Shown here: piece after piece, positions 53,419-61,630 of the stretch
How the letters are laid out: the number at the start of each line of letters is the position of its first letter
Numbering within the stretch: position 1 is the first letter of the stretch
NCBI GenBank assembly: GCA_030584005.1
Contig: CP129486.1
Coordinates: 2,105,933 to 2,169,932, forward strand
Origin: Bdellovibrionota bacterium
Lineage (GTDB): Bacteria > Bdellovibrionota_C > UBA2361 > JAFLCA01
Length of the DNA: 64,000 nt
Direction of reading: 5' to 3'
Made by a program: the position numbers and the translations under genes
Notes under the pieces: generated by a model
What the model saw: the letters and a program-made list of their open reading frames with translations, nothing else
Databases searched by the model: none
Told to the model about the DNA's origin: nothing

Positions 53419-55437
53419 ATGTCGATCCAAGAACTTGCCTATTCGGTCCTTGATCCCCTCCTCCAATCACGCGGTGGACCACTCAAATATGTCCTGGCCC
53501 CCGTACTAGCCTTTGCAGTCGTATCACTCCTGATTCCCCCCTTAGCTCGGATGCTTACTGCGCTTGGTGCTCTTGATACCCCTGGGCCGCGTCGCGTGCA
53601 CTCGGCCCCAGTCCCAAGAGGCGGAGGGATTGCGATTTTTATTGCGCTGCACCTCGCCTTCCTAAGCGTGTTCCTGCTACCCGGGACAGAGAACTTTATG
53701 CGACCAGAGCAGATTCATATCTGGTCGAGTCTTTTCCTCGGTGGCTCGGTAGTGCTGCTCCTCGGGATGCTTGACGATATTCGAGGAGTTTCCGCCCATG
53801 CTAAATTCGCCACGCAGCTCATCGTCGCTATTTTGATGTATGGTGCGGGCTTCAAAGTGCACACCGTTGCCGGCATGGCGATACCGCCCGGGATTGATCT
53901 CCTCTTCACCATCGCCTGGTTTGTTCTATTGATGAACGCATTCAATTTGATCGATGGCCTCGACGGCCTAGCCGCGGGACTGGCACTCATCGCCGCCCTC
54001 GCGCTTTCCAGCGTTTCGTTCTTTCAGGGCAGCCTCCTGGAAAGTTTGATGCTCTCTGCCCTAGCCGGGGCCTGTCTCGGCTTCCTGCGTTTCAACTTCT
54101 ACCCGGCCCGCATATTCCTGGGGGATTCCGGCAGCCTGTTTCTGGGGTTTAGCCTGGCGATGCTCTCACTTTCAGGTGGGAATAAAGGCACCGCCGTCGT
54201 TTCTTTAATCGTACCATTACTCGCCATGGGCATTCCGCTGTTCGATACGATGTTGGCAATCTGGCGCCGATCGATACGGCGGGTCCTCCTGTCCGGCGTA
54301 GGCAGCAGTTCAATAATGGGTGCGGATATGGAACACCTGCACCACCGTCTCTTGGGGCTTGGGCTCACCCAACGGCGTGTAGCGCTGCTCATGTATGCAG
54401 GCTCAGCCTTTCTCGCCTTCGTGGCTTTGACCAGCTTCTTTTTCCACTCCCATGCCATTGGGATCCTCCTTGTCGCATTCATCATTGGAAGCTATGTAGC
54501 GGTGCGGCATCTGGTAGGAATTGAGCTGCGGGCAAGCGGGGCCGCTATTTTGCAGGGCATTCGGCGCCCTCATCATCAGATGCTAGCGTCGATGTTCTAT
54601 CCGCTGTGCGATTTCCTTATCTTGCAGCTGGCGCTTGGCGTTGCCATTCTATTCGCAGCAGAGAGCACCTCTTGGATGATTGTCCGACACACCTGGGCCG
54701 CCAAGGCGCCGCTTTTTTGCGGCATAGTCTTCCTCTGTCTTCTCGCTGCCGGTAGCTACCATCGAGTCTGGAGTCGGGCTCGTATCGCTGAGTTTGCAAT
54801 CCTGACATTGGTGGTACCGGCTGCCGTGGTGTTGGCCCTAGGCCTTTGGGCACTGCAAGGGGGGGTGCTCGACCGGGCCCAACTCCTTGAAACGGTCATC
54901 TTTGCACTCCTTGTGGTGGTGTCGGTGATAGGTGTGCGTGCTCTTCCAAGGGCGGTGGAGGATCTTATGCACATCTTTGCGGCCCATCCTCGTGATGGAA
55001 AACTTCCCCGCAGCACTCTGGTAGTCGGTGATGCCGTAGCCGATCTGCACCTCATTCAACACTATCTCGCCAAGAGATCACGCGAGGGAGTAAGTGTAAG
55101 TATTCATGGATTGATCTGCCTGGATGGCTCGCTGCAAGGACGCTGGGTCTATGGATTCAAAGTCTTGGGTACTTTTCTCACCTGCGACGAGCATGTAGCT
55201 GACCACTCCATTGACGAAGTGCTCGTAACGACGGCACTCAGCACGGACGAGATGCAGTATCTTGAGAGGCTCTGCGCACAATTCGGCAAGGCTCTGGTTG
55301 TACTTGCCGTTAATGAGCTTCGAGTGGCAAACTGTATTGAGGTACTTAGGGACCAGCCGGCGCTAGCTGAGCCAAAGGCGGCTCCAGCATCGGCTCAGCC
55401 CCTCTCGACACAGACTCAGCCGCACTGGGAGATTTAG
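53419..55437 (+). CDS. WecA/TagO-like polyprenyl-phosphate sugar-1-phosphate transferase fused to a PglF/WbpM-like N-domain
   Basis: 672 residues. The first 360 are the transferase: DTPGPRRVHSAPVPRGGGIAI, LGMLDDIRG (catalytic Asp pair), NAFNLIDGLDGLAAG, RIFLGDSGSLFLGF and MEHLHHRLLGLGLTQRR. This is the GT4/MraY superfamily set that loads GlcNAc-1-P or similar onto undecaprenyl phosphate. The last 280 residues form a second membrane domain of about four helices. A soluble Rossmann-like part follows (TLVVGDAVADLHLIQHYLAKRS; VYGFKVLGTF; IDEVLVTTALSTDEMQYLERL), resembling the membrane plus CoA-binding-like N-terminal module of polymorphic sugar dehydratases, but no dehydratase domain follows. The TAG stop is 2 bp from the next ATG. 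Confidence 0.85.
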   Translation: MSIQELAYSVLDPLLQSRGGPLKYVLAPVLAFAVVSLLIPPLARMLTALGALDTPGPRRVHSAPVPRGGGIAIFIALHLAFLSVFLLPGTENFMRPEQIHIWSSLFLGGSVVLLLGMLDDIRGVSAHAKFATQLIVAILMYGAGFKVHTVAGMAIPPGIDLLFTIAWFVLLMNAFNLIDGLDGLAAGLALIAALALSSVSFFQGSLLESLMLSALAGACLGFLRFNFYPARIFLGDSGSLFLGFSLAMLSLSGGNKGTAVVSLIVPLLAMGIPLFDTMLAIWRRSIRRVLLSGVGSSSIMGADMEHLHHRLLGLGLTQRRVALLMYAGSAFLAFVALTSFFFHSHAIGILLVAFIIGSYVAVRHLVGIELRASGAAILQGIRRPHHQMLASMFYPLCDFLILQLALGVAILFAAESTSWMIVRHTWAAKAPLFCGIVFLCLLAAGSYHRVWSRARIAEFAILTLVVPAAVVLALGLWALQGGVLDRAQLLETVIFALLVVVSVIGVRALPRAVEDLMHIFAAHPRDGKLPRSTLVVGDAVADLHLIQHYLAKRSREGVSVSIHGLICLDGSLQGRWVYGFKVLGTFLTCDEHVADHSIDEVLVTTALSTDEMQYLERLCAQFGKALVVLAVNELRVANCIEVLRDQPALAEPKAAPASAQPLSTQTQPHWEI

Positions 55438-55439
55438 TG

Positions 55440-55646
55440 ATGAATGGGCACAGAATTTTTGACGCGATAGCGAACTTTCTAAAGATACTTCTTCTGCTCA
55501 TTATACTTAGAATCTTGCTGCCGGCTGTGGGGATACCATTACGGATCCCCATTCTCGATGATGTGTTCATCTGGCTCGTACGCATGATTCGCTCGCTGGT
55601 GCATTGGGTCACCATCTTCCTCGCCAATAATGGGATCAGTATCTAG
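55440..55646 (+). CDS. Small membrane protein coupled to the WecA-like gene
   Basis: 68 residues starting MNGHRIFDAIANFLKILLLL. Two hydrophobic helices (ILLLLIILRILLPAVGIPL and VFIWLVRMIRSLVHWVTIFL) are joined by a short IPILDD turn. The ATG is 2 bp after the WecA-like stop (a GTG at 55437 overlaps it), so it is translated from the same mRNA. It may be a stabilising partner of the transferase or of the protease that follows. Confidence 0.6.
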   Translation: MNGHRIFDAIANFLKILLLLIILRILLPAVGIPLRIPILDDVFIWLVRMIRSLVHWVTIFLANNGISI

Positions 55647-55745
55647 GGGCGACTGCTCGCGTTACCTTGAATAATCGCCGCCAAGTGACTAAGTTCAATA
55701 GTATAGTATCGGCATAAGTACCTCAGCGTTGGGCCTGGAGAATTC

Positions 55746-56843
55746 GTGAATAAGTCCCCGTTTTCAATGAACCTTTGCACTGTACGCGGAATTCCCGTGA
55801 GAGTGCATGTGACCTTTTTCCTGCTGCTTATTTGGGTGGCGCTGCAGGCGGAGGGCAGTGACCAGCTCGCACCCTTTCGGGAAGCCCTGTTCGTCCTGGC
55901 GCTGTTTGCCTGCGTGCTCTTGCACGAGCTTGGTCACGCGCTCACAGCCAAGCAATTCGGTGTAAAGACTCGCGATATCATGCTGTATCCTTTCGGGGGT
56001 GTGGCCTCAATTCTTGGAAACCCCTCGCCAAAAGCCGAACTCTTTATCACCGCAGCCGGCCCGTTGGTGAACGTTGCAATAGCTGGACTGCTCTACGTGC
56101 TGAGCAGCGTTATCACGCTGCACCCGTTCTTTTCCCAGCTCCTTGTAGCGAACGTGGTACTTGCCGTGTTTAACCTCATTCCGGCCTATCCCATGGACGG
56201 CGGCCGCATTTTGCGGGCCACCCTGCTCCTTCTGAAGGTCAAGGGGGCCACGATGATTGCCGCCAAGCTCAGCCAGGCCTTGAGCGTGCTCATAGGCTTG
56301 GCAGGTTTGTATTTCGGCAACGCCCTTTTGGTGATTATCGCCATCTTGGTCTTTACCAATGCCATGCAAGAGCTGGTGCGCTCCCAGGCCAGGGTCGTGG
56401 CGAAGGACCATACGGTGCGTGACGTAATGGCGGATCTGGCCCACATCGAAACATTTTCTCACGGGCTGACCGTGTCGCAGGCGTTGCGCACAGCGTTGCG
56501 ATCGTTTCAGACCGTCTTTCCCGTTGTACATGCCGGTCAGGTATTAGGCGTCGTAGACCGTTCACAGCTTATTCAAATGGGTGCGTCCGAAGGAACCGAG
56601 GACTACATTTCCAGCATCATGGCTCGTGATTTTAGAATCGTCTCGCCCCAGGAGCCGGTGGAGAACTTGATGCGCATGATCGAGGAGAACGACGTGCGAT
56701 CCTTCCTCGTCATGGAAGAGGGCCGGCTGGTCGGCCTAGTGCTCAAGGACCAGCTGATTGAATATCTGCTCGTAAACGAACTTCGCAAGCAGCGGCTGGA
56801 GGAAGGACGCCAGGCTAGGGAGGATGAGGATCCCCTCGCTTAG
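55746..56843 (+). CDS. M50 (site-2 protease-type) metalloprotease with C-terminal CBS pair
   Basis: 365 residues from a GTG at 55746 preceded by GGAG. Six membrane helices come first. LLHELGHALTAKQFG (about 58-72) is the HExxH zinc motif, and NLIPAYPMDGGRILRA (about 145-160) the third-ligand NPDG-type motif. LYPFGGVASI is also typical. From about residue 225 a CBS pair follows (TVRDVMADL; VFPVVHAGQVLGVVDR; IMARDFRIVSPQEPVENLM; FLVMEEGRLVGLVLKD). It is a rhomboid-independent intramembrane protease likely controlled by a nucleotide. Substrates are unknown. Confidence 0.92.
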   Translation: MNKSPFSMNLCTVRGIPVRVHVTFFLLLIWVALQAEGSDQLAPFREALFVLALFACVLLHELGHALTAKQFGVKTRDIMLYPFGGVASILGNPSPKAELFITAAGPLVNVAIAGLLYVLSSVITLHPFFSQLLVANVVLAVFNLIPAYPMDGGRILRATLLLLKVKGATMIAAKLSQALSVLIGLAGLYFGNALLVIIAILVFTNAMQELVRSQARVVAKDHTVRDVMADLAHIETFSHGLTVSQALRTALRSFQTVFPVVHAGQVLGVVDRSQLIQMGASEGTEDYISSIMARDFRIVSPQEPVENLMRMIEENDVRSFLVMEEGRLVGLVLKDQLIEYLLVNELRKQRLEEGRQAREDEDPLA

Positions 56844-56982
56844 TTCGAACGTTGGATGAGCTCATAAGACTAGAGTGTTTGAGGGCCACCACGACATTTT
56901 TGAATCCACTTATAGGGAAACCTAACATGTATTCAGCACTTGCCCCATGCCCACGCAGTTGCTGCATCTTGCGGGAGTACGC

Positions 56983-57906
56983 ATGCCCGATCAGCATTCG
57001 ACACTAAGTGGAAAGGCGCTCATCCTGGTGATGAGAGCGCTCGGAGCGCTTCCCCTGTCTCTAAGACGTTTTTTGGGCCGCGTGGGTGGAACGCTCTTTG
57101 CGAAGCTCCCGACAAGAGAGAGACGCATCGCAGCGCTTCAGTACGAGTGTGTGTTCGGTGAGAGGCCCTCTCAGCGTTTCTTGGCTGACGTCTTCTCCCA
57201 TATAGGAATGCAGAGTCTGGAGGCCATGGGGCTGACCCCCTTTACCAGGGACGACACGTCCTTGGTTCAATGCAACGACTGGCAATACATCCACGAGGTG
57301 CTGAACAGCAACCGTGGTCTCGTTGCTCTGACCGCACACACGGGCAATTGGGATCTGGTCGGAGCGTACATGGTAAGCCGCGGAATCCCCGTCACTACGG
57401 TTGCGCGCCCGGGCAGAAGTCCAGCCGTTCACCAGGCGCTTGCCTATATGCGATCCCGCTACGGCATTGACACGATTTGGCGTACCGGACCCGCTTCTGC
57501 GCGCACAATTCTCAAAGTGCTGGCCCAACGCGGGGTGGTTGCGGCGCTTATCGATCAAGACACTGATGTCGCGAGCACTATGATTCCGTTCTTCGGTCTC
57601 CCCGCGAGCACTCCCTCAGGCATAGTAGATTTGGCCCATCGCACGGGCGCTGCAGTGTGCAGCGTGTTTTCAAGACGAAGAGCCGATGGCAGCTACCTTA
57701 TCTCGGTTACCCCTTTTGACGACTCTCTATCAGAGGAGCAGGTGCTCAAGGAATTCAATACACGGCTTGAGGACTGGATCCGAATCGATCCAGCCCAATG
57801 GGTATGGTTCCATAAGCGCTGGCGGACGCTGCAAAACGGTGAGCGGCTCTCAACGAAGCGCTACTTGGAACGACTCCGCATGCGGCCCCACGGCGGAGAG
57901 TTGTAA
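56983..57906 (+). CDS. LpxL/HtrB-type lipid A biosynthesis acyltransferase
   Basis: 307 residues from the ATG at 56983, with GGGAG six bases upstream; an ATG at 56947 lacks a site. GLVALTAHTGNWDLVGAYMV carries the HxxxxD catalytic motif. GVVAALIDQDTD, IPFFGLPASTPSGIVDLAHRTGA and the C-terminal WVWFHKRWRT are characteristic of LpxL/LpxM late acyltransferases. These add secondary acyl chains to lipid A. Some homologues act on other acceptors. Its 3' end overlaps the convergent mqnA frame by 57 bp. Confidence 0.9.
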   Translation: MPDQHSTLSGKALILVMRALGALPLSLRRFLGRVGGTLFAKLPTRERRIAALQYECVFGERPSQRFLADVFSHIGMQSLEAMGLTPFTRDDTSLVQCNDWQYIHEVLNSNRGLVALTAHTGNWDLVGAYMVSRGIPVTTVARPGRSPAVHQALAYMRSRYGIDTIWRTGPASARTILKVLAQRGVVAALIDQDTDVASTMIPFFGLPASTPSGIVDLAHRTGAAVCSVFSRRRADGSYLISVTPFDDSLSEEQVLKEFNTRLEDWIRIDPAQWVWFHKRWRTLQNGERLSTKRYLERLRMRPHGGEL

Positions 57907-58671
57907 AGACTCTTCCCTCGCCACAGCGGGCAAAAGACCTCGCGATCGCGCCACTCGATAAAAAAGCCGAGAGCCTTCCAGTGCGCGCGGGGTGACTTTG
58001 AAACGAATACACTCGTGCAAGTAATGACGCGCATATTCTTGATTGAGGTTATGGCGAACGGACCACTCCTGTGCGTAGTGCGTGAGGTCCTGCACTCCTT
58101 TCTCGAAGGCAGTGAGTAGTCGGGGAAGGCAGGGATGGGATAGCGTCGCAGCTTTGACGGCCCATACGGCAAAGACAAAGGGCAAGCCCGTTCGTTCCTT
58201 CCACAGTTCGCATAGATCGTACTGAAACGGGAAGCGTCCTCGCAGCTGAAGGGCACGATCGCCAATCACGACAGCAGCACACTCTCCCTTGAGTGCAGCT
58301 TCAAGAGCCAGTGACAGATCGGGAGAGAACATCCTCGGCATGTTGGAAAGCAGGACCTGTGCAAGCAGCACCGAAGTGCGCGAGCTGCTGTCGAGGAGCA
58401 CTGTTTTCACCGCCTCTACGGGAACACGGGAATACAGCATCACGCTCTCCACTGGACCATCGCCTATAATACCGAAGGGCAGCAATGCCAAGTCCGGCTG
58501 GCTTAGGTAACTGGCCAGCGAGACAAGCGCCGCATCGACCGATCCACGGGCCAATAACTGCTCATTCTCAACCGGTAGATGCGCGGCATACTCAATCCCT
58601 TCAACCTCAGCGCACGCAGCATATGGTGCGCTGTTGAGGAAAGAGAGATTCGCTACCCTAAACGGTTGCAT
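57850..58671 (-). CDS. mqnA: Chorismate dehydratase (futalosine pathway)
   Basis: 273 residues. It is a periplasmic-binding-protein-like fold that dehydrates chorismate to 3-enolpyruvoylbenzoate. VANLSFLNSAPYAAC, LARGSVDAALVSLASYL, SRTSVLLAQVLL, AAVVIGDRALQLRG and YDLCELWKERTGLPFVFAVWAVK are MqnA family blocks. The last 30 residues go past the usual end and run into the antisense of the LpxL-type gene. It lies 61 bp after mqnE on the same strand, giving an mqnE-mqnA unit. mqnB, mqnC and mqnD are not in the window. Confidence 0.9.
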   Translation of the reverse strand: MQPFRVANLSFLNSAPYAACAEVEGIEYAAHLPVENEQLLARGSVDAALVSLASYLSQPDLALLPFGIIGDGPVESVMLYSRVPVEAVKTVLLDSSSRTSVLLAQVLLSNMPRMFSPDLSLALEAALKGECAAVVIGDRALQLRGRFPFQYDLCELWKERTGLPFVFAVWAVKAATLSHPCLPRLLTAFEKGVQDLTHYAQEWSVRHNLNQEYARHYLHECIRFKVTPRALEGSRLFYRVARSRGLLPAVAREESLQLSAVGPHAESFQVALR

Positions 58672-58732
58672 ATATTCCCACTCTCGCGTGCCTATCTACT
58701 GCATGAGGCCGATCCCGTGACGATCTTGCTCC

Positions 58733-59851
58733 TCAGCCTGCCGCATGCTGCACAGGCTCTATAATCTGATAGGTAGTACTCCGCTCGACTGGTCGACGCC
58801 CCGCGGATTCAATCAACCGCCGGAGTTCGGACTCCGTGAGCGCATTGGGAGATGCGGAACCAGCCATATGGTAAATCTTCTCCTCAGTGACCGTGCCGTC
58901 CATGTCATTCGATCCAAAGCGCTGGGCCAGCTGCGCTACTTTGACCCCCAGCATGACCCAATAGGCCTTAATATGCGGAATATTGTCCAGCATCAGACGG
59001 CTGAGCGCGATGAGACGCAGGTCGTCTGTCGCGGTCGGCGCCGGTATCTTGCCCAGCCGATTATTCTCCGGATGGTAGGCCAACGGAATGAACGCTTGAA
59101 AGCCACCCGTTTCATCCTGCAGCGAACGGAGACGCATCAGATGGTCTACCCGCTCCTCTGGACGCTCGATCGTGCCGTACAGCATGGTGCAATTCGAGTA
59201 GAGACCCAGCGTGTGGGCAACGCGATGCACTTCGAGCCACCCATCGGCATCGACCTTATCTCCGCACAATTTTCTGCGCGCCCGCGGTGCAAATATTTCA
59301 GCACCCCCACCGGGGAGCGAACCTAGGCCGGCCTCGACGAGCTCCTCCAGCACCTCAGCGTAGCTCTTCCCGTACTTCTCACTGAAATAGTGGATCTCCA
59401 CTGCGGTGAAAGCCTTGATGTGAAGCTGCGGGAAGGAGCTCCGTATCATCCGGAGAAGATCCAGGTAGTACTCCCAGCTCAGATTCGGATTGAGTCCGTT
59501 CACGATATGAATCTCGGTCATGCCGGGCTTCACCCGTTGCTCTATCCATTGCTTGGCCTGCTCCAGACTCATCGTATAGGCGCTCGGCATCCCCTCTTCC
59601 AGTCTCGCAAATGAGCAGAAGAGGCAGCCAGCCTCACAGACGTTCGTAGCATTCAAATGCAAGTTCTTATTGTAGTAGGTGATGTCACCATGCAGGCGCT
59701 CACGCACCAGGTTGGCGAGCTGCCCCACTGCAAGCAGATCCGGATGCAAGAGGATTTGGAGCCCGTCGTCAAAGCTGAGGCGCTGCTGATTTCGCACCTT
59801 CTCCGCAATCGTCATAAGCTCTTTCGGAATCATTGGAGATAAGTGCTGCAT
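58733..59851 (-). CDS. mqnE: Aminofutalosine synthase, radical SAM
   Basis: 372 residues from the ATG at 59851 (GAAGGG upstream). NVCEAGCLFCSFARLE is the CxxxCxxC cluster site. ITYYNKNLHLNATN precedes it. EIHIVNGLNPNLSWEYYLDLLR, LGSLPGGGAEIFAPRARRKLC and GFQAFIPLAYHPENN.. are MqnE marks, the last distinguishing it from MqnC. It joins adenosine (from SAM) to 3-enolpyruvoylbenzoate, the product of MqnA encoded next. Divergent to it, 220 bp away, starts the lipoprotein gene. Confidence 0.92.
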   Translation of the reverse strand: MQHLSPMIPKELMTIAEKVRNQQRLSFDDGLQILLHPDLLAVGQLANLVRERLHGDITYYNKNLHLNATNVCEAGCLFCSFARLEEGMPSAYTMSLEQAKQWIEQRVKPGMTEIHIVNGLNPNLSWEYYLDLLRMIRSSFPQLHIKAFTAVEIHYFSEKYGKSYAEVLEELVEAGLGSLPGGGAEIFAPRARRKLCGDKVDADGWLEVHRVAHTLGLYSNCTMLYGTIERPEERVDHLMRLRSLQDETGGFQAFIPLAYHPENNRLGKIPAPTATDDLRLIALSRLMLDNIPHIKAYWVMLGVKVAQLAQRFGSNDMDGTVTEEKIYHMAGSASPNALTESELRRLIESAGRRPVERSTTYQIIEPVQHAAG

Positions 59852-59933
59852 ATGACCCTTCACCGAGCGATGCCGGTACAATGAACCCTGCGTTCCTTTC
59901 AGAAGCTCGATTAATCTTTCTGATTATAAGTGA

Positions 59934-59993
59934 TTTCATACAGGTATTTATAAAACCACTTCGAGAGATATGCTGAACGTATGCAACGTACCC
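59934..59993. repeat. Degenerate relative of the palindromic repeat
   Basis: AGAGATATGCTGAACGTATGCAACGTACCCCTA (about 59963-59996) aligns loosely with module C (GGATGCGCTGAACGTATTCAGCGTATC..CCTA), but the pairing is broken. It is in the divergent gap between mqnE and the lipoprotein gene, and is probably an eroded copy. Confidence 0.35.
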
Positions 59994-60071
59994 CTACTAC
60001 CACATATAGCCAACTCCATGACAAAGGTCACGATCTTGCCCCCAGCGCCCCCGCCACGCTACCGTAGCGTC

Positions 60072-60590
60072 ATGCTGAACCACTGGGCCGCTTCAATGGC
60101 GCTTTCTTTGCTGCTTTCTATCTTCCTCACGGGCTGTACTCCGCGCGGATCCTCGCCGTACGATCTGCTCCAAGAGGCCGAAGCACTCGTGCGGCAGGGA
60201 AAATCCGACCAGGCTATTCAACGTTATCATGATCATATTGCCTGGAGACTATCGGTCAAAGACCGGCCGGAGTGGGAGAATCCGTACTTCTATCTTCTGT
60301 TGATCGGTGATCTCCATGCAGAGATCGGCAACATGACCGAAGCGCTCTCTTCTTACCAGGATGCGCACCGACTGGGTATAGAAACTGCCCTCGTCTCTGA
60401 TAGATATCGATTCCTTGCCCATAAGATGGAGCTACAAGGCGACTTGAAGGGGGCCCTCGAGATCCTGAGAGCACACCGCGAACTCGACCCCCTTCTGTTC
60501 GATGCGATGTTAGACCGGGTGTCGCGAGCCCTCACCTTGCAAGAGCAGTTGGATGACAGCAAAGAAACGGATGCCAACGCTCCTCGATAA
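60072..60590 (+). CDS. TPR-like lipoprotein
   Basis: 172 residues from the ATG at 60072. The N terminus is a type II signal peptide: SMALSLLLSIFLTGC, lipobox LTGC with Thr-Pro-Arg after it. Helical repeats of TPR type follow (YDLLQEAEALVRQGKSDQAIQRYHDHIA; YFYLLLIGDLHAEIGNMTEALSSYQDAHRLG). The in-frame ATG codons at 59970 and 60018 would bury the signal peptide. No good ribosome site is seen. It could support envelope assembly. Its last 48 coding bases are repeated upstream of tlyA. Confidence 0.75.
   Translation: MLNHWAASMALSLLLSIFLTGCTPRGSSPYDLLQEAEALVRQGKSDQAIQRYHDHIAWRLSVKDRPEWENPYFYLLLIGDLHAEIGNMTEALSSYQDAHRLGIETALVSDRYRFLAHKMELQGDLKGALEILRAHRELDPLLFDAMLDRVSRALTLQEQLDDSKETDANAPR
60520..60567 (+). 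repeat. 48-bp direct repeat, first copy (in lipoprotein gene end)
   Basis: TGTCGCGAGCCCTCACCTTG and the following bases to AGCAAAGAAA match 61583-61630 at 43 of 48 positions. Weaker similarity extends about 25 bp to the left (TTCGATGC.ATGTT in both). Confidence 0.85.
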
Positions 60591-60800
60591 TCTATACTTG
60601 CGGTTCCTTTCGGGCCCACTACAGGACCTGCACGTCCGACTCGCCCGTAGCTCCGTGTGGCGGATGGAGCGTCAGCGTCATTAGAGAGAGCAATCGAAGA
60701 GAGTAACAGTGCCCGGATCAAGCGACATTGACTCGTTGAGCATAGGGATGTAAGCAAAGAGCAGCGCCGGAACCCGGTTCGAGTGCTGCAGTTAATACAT

Positions 60801-61394
60801 ATGAAACGCTTGTACCTGCTGCCTGCAATTATCGTTGCGCTGTACTGCGTATGTAGAGAGGGTACCCCTATGGATAGTTCAGCGCAGGAACGAGCAGCTT
60901 CAGCCCCCGGCTTTTATGATCTCTCCGCTCCAAGTATCGAGGGAGAGCTGTTTTCCTTCTCCCAATTAAAGGGCAAGGTTGTCCTGATTGTGAACACAGC
61001 CTCTCGTTGTGGATTTACCTCGCAGTACGAAGGCCTACAAACACTGTACGAGACCTACAAGGAACAGGGCTTAGTGGTGCTTGGCTTTCCCAGTAATGAC
61101 TTCATGAGCCAAGAGCCTGGCAGCAATGAGGACATTAAACAGTTCTGCCGCCTGAACTACGATGTCTCGTTTCCGATGTTTTCCAAAGCAAACGTTAAGG
61201 GACCCCAGAAGCAGGCGGTGTATCGATATCTGACGGAGCAGACCACTCCAGAATTTCAGGGTGAGATTGGGTGGAACTTTGTTAAGTTCTTAGTTGACCG
61301 TTCGGGCAACGTTATCGGGCGCTATAGCTCTATGACCAAACCATCTAGCAAGGCTCTCACGATGAAGATTGAAGAAGCCCTTTTGCAGAAGTGA
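60801..61394 (+). CDS. Exported glutathione peroxidase-family thiol peroxidase
   Basis: 197 residues from the ATG at 60801. It has an N-terminal signal or anchor (YLLPAIIVALYCVC) and then the GPx fold. VVLIVNTASRCGFTSQYEGLQTLYE carries the catalytic Cys (not selenocysteine). VLGFPSNDFMSQEPGSNEDIKQFC contains the Gln-type motif plus a second Cys as resolving residue. GEIGWNFVKFLVDRSGNVIGRY gives the Trp-Asn of the tetrad. It probably reduces peroxides in the periplasm using thioredoxin-like donors. The gene lies between two copies of a 48-bp direct repeat. Confidence 0.92.
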   Translation: MKRLYLLPAIIVALYCVCREGTPMDSSAQERAASAPGFYDLSAPSIEGELFSFSQLKGKVVLIVNTASRCGFTSQYEGLQTLYETYKEQGLVVLGFPSNDFMSQEPGSNEDIKQFCRLNYDVSFPMFSKANVKGPQKQAVYRYLTEQTTPEFQGEIGWNFVKFLVDRSGNVIGRYSSMTKPSSKALTMKIEEALLQK

Positions 61395-61582
61395 TCGCAG
61401 ATGTGATGACCCACCCACACATAGCCGGAGTATGTACTGTAGGCGCGGCGCCGTATTCCCGGGAGGACTCGGGCCGCTCCTGGTTTCAGGATGCATCTGT
61501 GTATTCGGGATTATGCGTACAACCCAAGACGCTGAACATATGGGCTGATCCCCGCTCATTCGATGCAATGTTGTGGACAATG
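61395..61582. other. Gap between gpx and tlyA
   Basis: Nearly 190 bp without a convincing gene, leading into the second copy of the 48-bp repeat. No hairpin or promoter was recognised. Confidence 0.4.
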
Positions 61583-61630
61583 TGTCGCGAGCCCTCACCC
61601 TGCAAGAGCACCTAGATGGCAGCAAAGAAA
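61583..61630 (+). repeat. 48-bp direct repeat, second copy (spans the tlyA start)
   Basis: Matches 60520-60567 at 43 of 48 positions. The tlyA ATG at 61616 lies inside it: GATGGCAGCAAAGAAA here against GATGACAGCAAAGAAA in the lipoprotein gene. So the tlyA translation start was formed from, or shared with, the duplicated segment. Confidence 0.85.
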
